Assembly (NCBI RefSeq): GCF_900091725.1
Contig: NZ_FMBW01000019.1
Coordinates: forward strand, 1 to 64,000
Reading direction: 5' to 3'
Length of the DNA: 64,000 bases
Source of the DNA: Streptomyces sp. DvalAA-43
Lineage (GTDB): Bacteria; Actinomycetota; Actinomycetes; Streptomycetales; Streptomycetaceae
How positions within the stretch are numbered: the first letter of the stretch is position 1; each line of letters opens with the position of its first letter. Positions 1-8,800 of the stretch are shown here, piece by piece. The position numbers and the translations under genes are program-made. The notes below the pieces were generated by a model. The model made no database searches and was not told where the DNA came from. It saw nothing but the letters and a program-made list of their open reading frames with translations.

Positions 1-2924
1 AACACCACGAACGCCGACGGCACCATGTACTCCGGCAACACCCCCGCCACCACCGACCGCAGCACCGCCGGATCCACAACCGCGTCCCCGTCCGGCACCA
101 CATACGCCACCAACCGCCGGTCACCCGGCACATCCTCACGCACCAGCACCGCCACCTGACCCACCCCAGGCACCGCCGAGACCCCCGCCTCCACCTCACC
201 CAACTCAATACGGAAACCCCGCACCTTCACCTGGTCATCCACCCGGCCCACGAACTCCAACACCCCACCCGAAACCCAACGCACCAGATCACCCGTCCGG
301 TACATCCGCTCACCCACCCCGAACGGACACGCCACAAACCGCCCAGCCGTCAACCCCGAACGCCCCAAATACCCACGCGCCAAACCCACCCCGGCCACAT
401 ACAACTCCCCCACCACACCCACCGCCACCCGCGACAACCCACCATCCAGCACGAACACCCGCACATTCCCCACCGGACCACCGATGGGAGTGCGCTCGGC
501 GGGATCGGCCGCAGCGGTGGCCGGGTCGGGGAAGTAGGCCGTGGAGTAGACGGTGGCCTCGGTCGGTCCGTAGATGTTCGCGAACCGTGTGCCGGGCGAG
601 ATGCGCCGCAGGCTGCGGACGAGCGTCCCGTTGAGTGCCTCGCCGGCGATCGCGAGGAAGGGGACATCGAGCGGTCGGCCCTGGGCGAGCAGCGCGGAGA
701 GCGCGGACGGGACGATGCAGGCGAGCGTCGCCTCGCTGCCGACGGGGCGGTCCGCCAACGCCAGCGAGTTCTGGACCAGTTCGACCCGGCCGCCGACGAG
801 CAGCGGCACGATCGTCTCGAAGACGGAGACGTCGAAGGTCAGCGCGGTGCCGGCGACGACCCGGTGCAGCCGGTCGGCGCCCAGTGTCTCCACCGCCCAG
901 GCGGTGAGGCTGACGACGCCGGTGTGCGCGACGACGACGCCCTTGGGCTCTCCGGTGGAGCCCGAGGTGTAGATGACGTACGCGGGGTGGTCGGGAGTGA
1001 GCGGGCGGGTCCGCTCGGCCTGGTCCACCTCGTTGCCGGGGATGCGGGCCAGCCGGTCGGCGGTTTCTCCGGCGTCGAGGTCGATGCGGCCGAGGTCCTG
1101 CGGCAGACCGGTCACGGTGGTGTGGGTGAGGACGGTCCGCGGTCGGCTGTCGGCCGCCACCCGGGCGATGCGCTCCGGCGGGTGGCCGAGGTCGACGGGG
1201 ACGTAAGCGGCGCCGGACTTCAGCACCGCCCAGACGGATATGAGCAGGTCCTCGGTACGCGGCAGCGCGAGCATCACCCGGTCCTCCGGGCCGATACCCT
1301 CGGCGATCAGCAGGCGGGCGAGCCGGTTCGCGCGGCCGTTGAGCTCGGCGTAGGTCAGCGTGGTGTCGCCGGCCAGTACGGCGGGCGCGTCCGGGGTGTC
1401 CCGTACCTGGCGGGCGATGGCGGCGGGCAGGGTCTGCGCGGTGACCGGCAGCCCGGTGGCGTTCCAGGAGTCCAGTAGCTTCCGCTCGGCCTCGGGAAGC
1501 AGGTCGAGGGTGCCGATGCGGCTGTCCGGGGCGGCGCAGGCGGCGGCCAGCAGGGCGGCGTAGAGGCCGGCCAGGCGCTCGGCGGTGGCGGGGTCGAAGA
1601 GATCGAGGGCGTACTCCAGTTCGCCGCGCAGGCACTCCACCGCGCTGTCGGCCGTGTCGGGGCCGTCGGCGCCCGCAGGGTCCGCGCTCAGCCGCAGGCA
1701 GAGGTCGAGTTCGCTCTCGCCGAGGCGGAGCCGTTCGACCGGGACCGGAGTACCGGTCAGATCGACGGTGGGCCGTGGGCCGTCGGACACGTCCAGCCCC
1801 ACCTGGAAGAGCGGGTGGTGGGTGAGGGAGCGGGCCGGGTTGACCAGTTCGGCGATCCGCTCGAACGGCGCGTGTGCGTGGTCGTCGGCCTCGTCGGCCA
1901 CCTCGGCCGCGTGCCGCACGAGATCGGTGAACCGCGGGTCGTCGCTGCTGCGGGTGCGCAGCACCACGGTGCGCCGCACGGGGCCCACCAGGTCCTGCTC
2001 GTCGGCGGTACGGCCGGAGTCCCAGGTGCCGATCAGTACATCGGGGTTACCGCCGACCCGGGTGAGCAGTGCGGCCAGGGCGGCGTGGGCGAGGGCCCGG
2101 GTACCGGTGCCGAGCCGGGCCGCGAGGGCGTGGAACCGTGCGGTGTCGGAGGCGGTCAGTGCGAAGGCTGCGCTGCCGGTGCGGTAGCTCGGGGTGGCCG
2201 CGAGGGCGCGGTCGCGGGGGAGTTCGGACAGCAGCGGGGCGTCCGAGAGGGCGCGGGCCCAGTGGTCGAGGTCGCGCCGGAGCGGTGTGCCGGGGTCGGA
2301 CGGGTCGCCGAGCGACCGGAGGCGGTCCGTCAGGTGCTGGGGGAACTGGGCGGGCGGGTCGCCGAAGTCGGGGGCCCGGCCGGCTTCCCGGGCGCGGTAG
2401 GCGGTGGCGAGGTCGGCGGCCACCGTGTCCAGCGACGGGGCGTCGCAGAGGATTCCGGGGGCCGTGAGCAGGATCAGGCGCTCGTCGGTGCCGAGCGCGA
2501 ACAGTGTCACGGCCAGGGGGTGTTCGTGGGCCGGGTCGAAGCGGTGGCGCGCGGCGGCGCGGACCTGGTCGGGGACGCCGTCGGCGTCGGTGGGGTCCGG
2601 TGTGCCGAGCGGTTCGTCGGTGAGGTCGGTGAAGGAGGGCCGGGCCTCGTCGTCGGCCGACTGCCGTGGGCCGTCGTCCGTCTCGACGATACGGGAGCGC
2701 AGCGCCTGGTGGCGTCCGGCGACGTCCGCCACCGCCGCGCGCAGCGCGCCCGGGTCCACCGGGGCGGGCACGCGGAGGACGGCCGCGGTGTTGGCGACCG
2801 GCCGGGCGCCTTCGAACTGCCCCAGCACGTGGACGCGGTACTGCGCGGCCGAGAGGGGGAGACTCGCGGCGGACCCGTCGGCCGCGAAGTCCGACGCGGT
2901 CGCGGATTCGGGGGACGTCGACAC
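1..2924 (-). CDS. NRPS, condensation-adenylation module, 3' end outside window
   Basis: The first 974 residues of a nonribosomal peptide synthetase are visible. An atypical condensation domain fills about residues 15-445 and an adenylation domain runs from about 460 to the window edge. Adenylation motifs are clear: [48 protein letters not shown] and [14 protein letters not shown] carrier protein is expected beyond the edge. The GTG start at 2924 is preceded by AAGGGAG at a good distance. The condensation catalytic motif HHxxxDG is replaced by PGILCDA (near residue 155), so this domain probably does not form a peptide bond in the usual way. My hand-aligned specificity residues are D-V-F-I-A-A-I-V-Y, which is hydrophobic with no substrate I can name. 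Codon use changes sharply near 480, toward TTG, GGT and GGG codons. It lies downstream of, and in the same direction as, the amidohydrolase gene. Confidence 0.93.
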   Translation of the reverse strand, partial: MSTSPESATASDFAADGSAASLPLSAAQYRVHVLGQFEGARPVANTAAVLRVPAPVDPGALRAAVADVAGRHQALRSRIVETDDGPRQSADDEARPSFTDLTDEPLGTPDPTDADGVPDQVRAAARHRFDPAHEHPLAVTLFALGTDERLILLTAPGILCDAPSLDTVAADLATAYRAREAGRAPDFGDPPAQFPQHLTDRLRSLGDPSDPGTPLRRDLDHWARALSDAPLLSELPRDRALAATPSYRTGSAAFALTASDTARFHALAARLGTGTRALAHAALAALLTRVGGNPDVLIGTWDSGRTADEQDLVGPVRRTVVLRTRSSDDPRFTDLVRHAAEVADEADDHAHAPFERIAELVNPARSLTHHPLFQVGLDVSDGPRPTVDLTGTPVPVERLRLGESELDLCLRLSADPAGADGPDTADSAVECLRGELEYALDLFDPATAERLAGLYAALLAAACAAPDSRIGTLDLLPEAERKLLDSWNATGLPVTAQTLPAAIARQVRDTPDAPAVLAGDTTLTYAELNGRANRLARLLIAEGIGPEDRVMLALPRTEDLLISVWAVLKSGAAYVPVDLGHPPERIARVAADSRPRTVLTHTTVTGLPQDLGRIDLDAGETADRLARIPGNEVDQAERTRPLTPDHPAYVIYTSGSTGEPKGVVVAHTGVVSLTAWAVETLGADRLHRVVAGTALTFDVSVFETIVPLLVGGRVELVQNSLALADRPVGSEATLACIVPSALSALLAQGRPLDVPFLAIAGEALNGTLVRSLRRISPGTRFANIYGPTEATVYSTAYFPDPATAAADPAERTPIGGPVGNVRVFVLDGGLSRVAVGVVGELYVAGVGLARGYLGRSGLTAGRFVACPFGVGERMYRTGDLVRWVSGGVLEFVGRVDDQVKVRGFRIELGEVEAGVSAVPGVGQVAVLVREDVPGDRRLVAYVVPDGDAVVDPAVLRSVVAGVLPEYMVPSAFVV

Positions 2925-3225
2925 GTGGCACTCCCTTGACGAGACGGGCGAGGTCGTGGATCGGAGGTACGGGCCGGGGTGGCGTACCGGCCGGATGCAC
3001 CGGGCCCGGATCCGGCCGGTGCTTTCACCGCGGAAATGTGCACGCGAATTCGCGGTCCACGGAAAAGAAAAGGAGCTGCGGGGTCGGAGGGATTCACCCG
3101 GACGACCTGGAAGGCCGCCCGGGTTTTCCGCACCGGACGGGCCGGGCGCAATCCCATTTGATCCGCGGTGGAGTCTTACAGAGGCTCCCCGGGGCTGGCA
3201 ATGCATTTGATGCCGTTCAAAGCCT
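2925..3225. other. 301-bp intergenic region upstream of the C-A NRPS
   Basis: No convincing gene is visible on either strand. The stretch near 3190-3240 is relatively AT-rich for this genome (GCATTTGATGC, then TTCAAAGCC) and could hold the NRPS promoter, since the gap after the amidohydrolase is too long for simple co-translation. I cannot assign -35 and -10 boxes with confidence. Confidence 0.4.
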
Positions 3226-4167
3226 TTACGGTCGAAGGTCCTTCAGCCGGGGCAGGACGGCCTCGGCGTTGCCGTGATCCACCGCGGCGCGCGCGGCGGG
3301 GTCGATGGCCTGTTCGGCGTCCCAGGAGGCGGCGAAGTGGCGGACGGTGCGCACCGGGGCGTAGGGCCAGTCGCTGCCGAAGAGGACCCGGTCCGGCCGG
3401 GCGAACGCGCGCAGGCTGGGCAGTGCGGTGGGGCTGGTGGACAGGGCGGTGTCGAACCAGAAGCTCCGCAGCCCCTCCAGCACCCGCTCGGGTGCCGGGT
3501 CGTCGCCGGTCCGGGTGTAGGCGATGCGGTGGGCCGCGTAGGGCACGATGCCGCCGCCGTGCGACAGGATGATCTTCAGGTCCGGCCAGCGCTGCGGCGC
3601 GTCGGCGTGGACCAGGTTGATCGCGGCCCGCGTGGTGTCGAGGAGGAAGTCGGCGAGGAAGGGCGGGATGCCTTCCACCGGCGGGGCGTTGAGGTGCGAG
3701 GGGTGGACGAACACCACGGCTGAGCGCCGGTTCAGCTCGTCCATCAGTGGGTCGAAGCGGGCGTCGCCGAGGTAGTGGCCGGCGGAGTTGGCGAGCAGGA
3801 CCACCCCGTCCGCGCCCAGGACGTCGAAGGCGTACGCGGCCTCGGCGAGCGCGCCGTCCACGTCCGGCAGGGTGAGGGTGGCGAACAGGCCGAAGCGCTC
3901 CGGGCGGTCCTTGACCTGTTCGGCGGCGAACTCGTTCACCTCACGGGCCATCCGGCGCGCGTCGGCGTCGTCGCCGAGGTGCACCCCCGGGGTGGACACG
4001 GACAGCACCGCGGTGCGGACCGCGAGCTCGTCCATCAGGGCCAGTGCGCCGGCCTGGGTCCAGGTGGGCAGCGGCATGCCGCCCGCGGTGATTCCGCGGG
4101 CACCGAGCCACTCGGCGTACTTCGGCGGAACGATGTGGTGGTGGGTGTCGACGCGATACTCGGACAT
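3226..4167 (-). CDS. Amidohydrolase-family decarboxylase, candidate 6-methylsalicylate decarboxylase
   Basis: This 313-residue protein belongs to the amidohydrolase-2 (ACMSD / gamma-resorcylate decarboxylase) family. Metal-ligand motifs are in the expected order: [10 protein letters not shown] at the N-terminus, VFVHPSHL near 170, ILSHGGG near 220 and [10 protein letters not shown] near 283. The family includes non-oxidative decarboxylases of aromatic acids, among them the fungal 6-methylsalicylate decarboxylase of the patulin pathway. Because a 6-methylsalicylate-type PKS lies in the divergent operon, I infer that it converts 6-methylsalicylate to m-cresol. The ATG at 4167 has GGGAGA about 10 bases upstream. 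It is the first gene of the leftward unit and shares a regulatory region with the rightward ferredoxin operon. A hydrolytic role on another carboxylate cannot be excluded. Confidence 0.88.
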   Translation of the reverse strand: MSEYRVDTHHHIVPPKYAEWLGARGITAGGMPLPTWTQAGALALMDELAVRTAVLSVSTPGVHLGDDADARRMAREVNEFAAEQVKDRPERFGLFATLTLPDVDGALAEAAYAFDVLGADGVVLLANSAGHYLGDARFDPLMDELNRRSAVVFVHPSHLNAPPVEGIPPFLADFLLDTTRAAINLVHADAPQRWPDLKIILSHGGGIVPYAAHRIAYTRTGDDPAPERVLEGLRSFWFDTALSTSPTALPSLRAFARPDRVLFGSDWPYAPVRTVRHFAASWDAEQAIDPAARAAVDHGNAEAVLPRLKDLRP

Positions 4168-4246
4168 GCCGTCTCCCGACTTTTTGAAGGATTTCGAATT
4201 ACCCTCGGGCCGCCGCCCGGAACCCGGGGCGAAAGGACTTCGGCAA

Positions 4247-4285
4247 GGAAAGCCCGGACGGAAAGCCTAGACGGAAACCCTGGAC
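4247..4285. promoter_or_regulatory. Three tandem 13-bp direct repeats in divergent promoter region
   Basis: The units GGAAAGCCCGGAC, GGAAAGCCTAGAC and GGAAACCCTGGAC follow one another without a gap between the leftward amidohydrolase and the rightward ferredoxin operon. Phased direct repeats in a shared promoter region suggest a regulator binding array. The 13-bp period differs from the 11-bp period usual for SARP and OmpR-type regulators. Binding is inferred; only the repeat is seen. Confidence 0.55.
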
Positions 4286-4400
4286 AATGGCACGGCGCAT
4301 TCATTACAGTCCCCTGGCATTACCCGACCAGGTGTGCGGGCCGAATCGCCGCCCCGTCGGACCGATTTTTTGATTTCCCTGAAATCCTCTACCGTCCTTC

Positions 4401-4438
4401 GAGGTCCGGCATGAACGCTGAGGTCCGGCATGAACGCT
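4401..4438 (+). repeat. Tandem 19-bp duplication across the ferredoxin start
   Basis: The unit gaggtccggcatgaacgct occurs twice in a row (4401-4419, 4420-4438). Each copy carries its own GAGG ribosome site and ATG. The upstream ATG (4411) opens a nine-codon frame that stops at 4438-4440, just past the second ATG (4430). The duplication therefore creates a short upstream reading frame overlapping the true start. Confidence 0.9.
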
Positions 4439-4816
4439 GAGGACTCGTCGTCGGTCACGGCCTCCCCCGACGACCCGTCGTCCGTCACGGCCTCCCCCGA
4501 CGACTCGCCCACCGTCACGGTCTCCCCCGACCAGGTGGTGGTCCGCGCCGCTCCCGGGCAGACCATCATGAGCGCGCTCTCCACCGCCGGATTCGGCTAC
4601 CGGGTCGGCTGCCGCCGCGGCGGCTGCGGCGTCTGCAAGATGGACGTGCTGTCCGGCCGGGTCGAGTACCGGACGCCCATCGCGGCGACCGTGCTGGACG
4701 ACACCGAGATCGCCGCGGGCACCTGCCTGAGCTGCCGCGCCGTCCCCATCGGCGACGTGGTCGTCCGCCTGCGAAACCACCGGCTGCGCCGCCTCCACCA
4801 CCTCTTCGGGCCCTGA
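4430..4816 (+). CDS. 2Fe-2S ferredoxin, XylT-like, with repeat N-terminal extension
   Basis: This 128-residue protein has a plant-type 2Fe-2S ferredoxin core. The cluster ligands are in GCRRGGCGVCK (C-x4-C-x2-C) with a distal Cys in TCLSCRA. Ferredoxins of this type (XylT in the TOL pathway) re-reduce the active-site iron of catechol 2,3-dioxygenases inactivated by substituted catechols. The next gene encodes such a dioxygenase, which supports that role. The N-terminus carries three 10-residue repeats (consensus DSSSVTASPD, encoded by 30-bp units at 4442-4531) that are absent from ordinary ferredoxins and probably disordered. The ATG at 4430 is chosen because the alternative at 4411 terminates after nine codons. 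It is first in a rightward operon. Confidence 0.9.
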   Translation: MNAEDSSSVTASPDDPSSVTASPDDSPTVTVSPDQVVVRAAPGQTIMSALSTAGFGYRVGCRRGGCGVCKMDVLSGRVEYRTPIAATVLDDTEIAAGTCLSCRAVPIGDVVVRLRNHRLRRLHHLFGP

Positions 4817-4872
4817 CCTTCCACCCGCCCCGACCCACCACGCGGCGATCCCGCGAGATCGAGGAGTGACCC

Positions 4873-5784
4873 ATGGCTGTCATGCGGCTCGGGTACGTGC
4901 ACGCACGCGTCACCGATCTGGACGCGTCCCGGTCGCACTACGCGCAGACCCTCGGGATGCGCGTGGTGCACGAGGGCGACGGCCGTCTGTACCTCAAGTC
5001 CTGGGACGAGTGGGACCACCACTCGGTCGTCCTGGAGGAGGGCGGCGTCGGCCTGGTGAAGCTCGGCTACAAGGTGGAAAGCCCCGCCGACCTGGATGTG
5101 TTCGAGCGGCGCGCCGAGCGGTTCGGCTGCACGACGAAGCGAATGAGCCGGGGCGACAACCTGGCGGTGGGCGACGGAGTACGGATCGTGCTGCCGTCGG
5201 AGCACGTCGTGGAGCTGTACCACGAGATCGAGTTCGCCGGCACCGAGACCGGCGCCCTCAACCCCGCGCCCTTCCCCCGCCACCTGGTGGGCGTCGGGGT
5301 GCCCCGGATCGACCACGCGCTGATCACCGCCGAGGAACCGGCACTGCTGGAGCGGTTCTTCGCCGAGTGCCTGGACTTCCGCCCCGCGGAGCGCCTGATC
5401 ACCGACCACAGCACGGAGGAGCTGATCGGCTCCTGGATGTTCTGCGGCAACTCACCGCACGACATCGCCTTCATCAAGGGCCCTAACAGCAAACTGCACC
5501 ACTTCGCGTACCAGTTGGAGGACTGGAACGCGATCCGGCACGCGGGGGACCTGTTCGCCATGGACGACGTGTCGGTGGACATCGGGCCGACCCGACACGG
5601 CATCACCCGCGGTCAGACCATCTACTTCTTCGACCCGTCGGGCAACCGCAACGAGGTGTTCTCCGGCGGCTACACCACCTTCCCGGACTTCCCCACGATC
5701 ACCTGGACGGCCGACCAGCTCGCCACCGGGATCTTCTACATCGGGCGCGAGGTCAACGAGCGCTTCACCTCGGTTCTCACCTGA
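4873..5784 (+). CDS. Type I extradiol (catechol 2,3-) dioxygenase
   Basis: This 303-residue, two-domain VOC-fold protein matches the usual length of catechol 2,3-dioxygenases. Iron ligands of the catalytic C-terminal half are visible as RIDHALI (His148), SKLHHFAY (His209/210) and NRNEVFSGGY (Glu261). The acid-base residues HDIAF (His196), TRHGIT (His242) and IYFFDP (Tyr251) are also present, with spacing very close to XylE. It should open a catechol next to its hydroxyls (meta cleavage). In context the likely substrate is a methylcatechol derived from the PKS product. GAGGAG lies just before the ATG. The upstream ferredoxin probably maintains its ferrous iron. Confidence 0.93.
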   Translation: MAVMRLGYVHARVTDLDASRSHYAQTLGMRVVHEGDGRLYLKSWDEWDHHSVVLEEGGVGLVKLGYKVESPADLDVFERRAERFGCTTKRMSRGDNLAVGDGVRIVLPSEHVVELYHEIEFAGTETGALNPAPFPRHLVGVGVPRIDHALITAEEPALLERFFAECLDFRPAERLITDHSTEELIGSWMFCGNSPHDIAFIKGPNSKLHHFAYQLEDWNAIRHAGDLFAMDDVSVDIGPTRHGITRGQTIYFFDPSGNRNEVFSGGYTTFPDFPTITWTADQLATGIFYIGREVNERFTSVLT

Positions 5785-5824
5785 GCCGATTCGTCCCCAA
5801 CCTGAACGCGGAGAGGAGAGACCG

Positions 5825-8800
5825 GTGACGGAGACTGACGGAGCGGGGCAGCACGACCCCGGCATGCCGGTGCCCCCGGAAGCCATCGCCATCGTCGGGA
5901 TGAGCTGCCGGTTCGCCGGGGAGGTCAACTCGCCCGAAGAGTTCTGGCAGTTCCTCACGGACGGCGGCACCGCGGTCGGCGACCTGCCGGCGGACCGCTG
6001 GAAGGAGTACGAGACGGCGGGGGCCGACACCCGCCGGGCTCTGGCGGGCGCCACCCGCCGGGGCTCGTTCCGGTCCGACATCAAGGGCTTCGACGCCGCC
6101 TTCTTCGGGATATCCCCGCGCGAGGCCGAACTCATGGACCCCCAGCAGCGGATGATCCTGGAGCTCTCCTGGGAGGCCCTCGAACACGCCGGCATACCGC
6201 CGCACACCCTGGCCGGCACGGACGCCGGGGTGTACATCGGCGTCGGCGCGGACGACTACGGCCGCCTGATGCTGGAGGACCTTCCCGGCGTCGAGGCGCG
6301 CAGCGGCATCGGCGGGGCCTTCTGCGCGGTCGCCAACCGGGTGTCGTACACCCTGGACCTGCGCGGCCCCAGCATGGCCCTGGACACCGCCTGCTCGTCG
6401 TCGCTGGTGGCCCTGCACCACGCGTGCCAGGCCCTGCGGCTCGGTGAGGCCCCGCTGGCCCTGGCCGGTGGCGTCCTGCTGGTGGCCGCCCCTGGGCTGA
6501 CCCTGGTGCTGGACTCGGCCGGGGCCACCTCGCCGGACGGCCGCTCCAAGTCCTTCGACGCCTCCGCCGACGGGTACGGACGCGGCGAGGGCGGCGGCGT
6601 CCTCGTCCTCAAGCGGCTCTCCGACGCGCAGCGGGACGGCGACCGCGTCCTCGCTCTGATCCGCGGCTCGGCCGTGCACCAGGACGGGAAGACCGAAGGG
6701 ATCATGGCGCCCAGCGAGGAGGCGCAGCGGCACCTGCTGCGGCGGACCTACGCCCTGAACGGGATCGACCCGCTCTCGGTCGACTACGTGGAGGCCCACG
6801 GCACGGGCACCCGGGTCGGCGACCCGATCGAGGCCGGTGCGATGAGCAGCGTCCTCGGAGCGGGCCGCGAGCCCGGCCGGCCGTGCCTGATCGGATCGGT
6901 GAAGGCCAACATCGGGCACCTCGAAGCAGGCGCCGGGGTGGCCGGTGTGATCAAGACGGTGCTCGCGCTGACCCGCGAGCACCTGCCTCCGAGCGTGAAC
7001 CTCACCACCCCCAACCCCGCTGTCCCGTGGGAGACTTCGGGCCTCGAACTGGTCACGGAGGCGCGCCCCTGGCTGGCCGGCGGACGGCTGCGCCGCGCAG
7101 GTGTGTCCGGCTACGGCTACGGCGGCACGCTCGCCCACGTCATCCTGGAGGAGGCGCCCGCCGGGCCCGACGCGAACTTCCCCGGGCCCGGCACCGACGC
7201 CGACCAGGCCGCCCCGGACACCCTCGTCCCCCTGTCGGCGCGCAGCGCGGCCGGGCTGGCCGCGGCCGCGGCGCGGCTGGCGGACTGGCTGGAGGGCGAC
7301 GGCGCCGCGGTCCCCGTGGCCGCGGTGGGCCACACGCTCGCGCACCGCCGTTCCCACCTCACCCACCGCGCGGCCGTGGTGGCCGCCGACCGCGCCCGAC
7401 TGGCGTCCCGGCTGCGGTCCTTGGCGGCCGGTGAGGGGGCGGACGGGGTCGTCACCGGGACGCCGGTGCCCGACGCCGCGCGCGGGCCGGTGTGGGTCTT
7501 CTCCGGACACGGCTCCCAATGGGCCGGCATGGGCCAGGACCTGCTGCGCACCGAACCGGTCTTCGGCAAGGTCCTCGACGAACTGCACGACACGTTCACC
7601 GCCGAGCTCGGCCTCTCCCCCCGGCAGGCCCTCCAGGACGGCGAGCTCGGCGGCGTCGACACCGTCCAGCCGCTGATCTTCGCCGTACAGGTGGCGCTCG
7701 CCGAGTGCTGGCGCTCCTACGGCGTCGAACCCGCCGCGGTCATCGGACACTCGGTGGGCGAGATCGCCGCGAACGTCACGGCGGGCGTGCTCACCCTGGA
7801 CGAGGGCGCGCAGCTGGTCTGCCGACGCTCCCGGCTGCTGCGCCGGGTCGCGGGCGCCGGGGCGATGGCCATGGTCGGGCTCCCGTTCGCGGAGGCGGAG
7901 GAACGGCTGCGCGGCCGGACCGGCCTGGCCGCCGCGATCTGCGCCTCGCCCGGGAGTTCCGTGGTCGCGGGCGGTCCCGCCGCGATTGACGCCCTGGTGG
8001 CCGAGTGGCAGGCCGAGGGGATCATGGTGCGCCGGGTCGACAGCGATGTGGCCTTCCACAGCCCGCAGATGGACCCGCTCCTGGACGAACTGGCGGCGGC
8101 CGCCGCCGAACTGCGCCCGCGCCCCCCGCGGATCCCGGTCTACTCCACCGCGCTGGCCGACCCGCGCTCCGACGCCCCTCGGGACGGGACCTACTGGGCG
8201 GCCAATCTGCGCAACCCGGTGCGTCTGACCGCCGCGGTCGGTGCCGCGCTGGAGGACGGCCACCGGCTGTTCACGGAGATCTCCGCACACCCGGTGGTGG
8301 TCCACTCGGTGAACGAGACCATGGAGTCCGCCGGGGTCCGCGGCTGCGCGGTGACGGCGACCCTGCGCCGGAACCGGCCCGAGCAGCGGCTCCTGCTGGA
8401 GAACCTCGCCGCGGTGCACTGTGCCGGTGCCCGGGTGGCCTGGCACGCCCTCCAGCCCGACGGCGAGCTGGCCGACCTGCCGACCACGGCGTGGCAGCAC
8501 GTCGGCTACTGGCTGGACGCGCCCCGGCGGTCCGGCGACGCCCAGGAACCGCACGACCCGCGGACCCACACCCTGCTCGGCGGCCGGTCCTCGGTCACCG
8601 CGGACACCACGATCGACCTGTGGCACACCACCCTGGACGAGGTCAGCCGCCCCTACCCGGGCCGGCACCCGGTCCGCGGGGTGGAGATCGTGCCCGCCGC
8701 CGTCCTCCTCAACACCTTCCTGACGGCGGCCCACGGCGACCCGTCCGTCGGTGGCCCGCACGCGCTGGCCGATGTCGATCTGCGGACACCGGTCACCGTC

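Noticed and set aside
4411..4440. First ATG of the duplicated region as the ferredoxin start
   Set aside because: It ends after nine codons. Only ATG 4430 leads into the ferredoxin frame.
4873..5784. Dioxygenase as an L-DOPA 2,3-dioxygenase of the lincosamide/PBD propylproline route
   Set aside because: Length and motifs match the XylE-type two-domain enzyme, whereas the DOPA enzymes of those pathways are small and accompanied by other characteristic genes not seen here.
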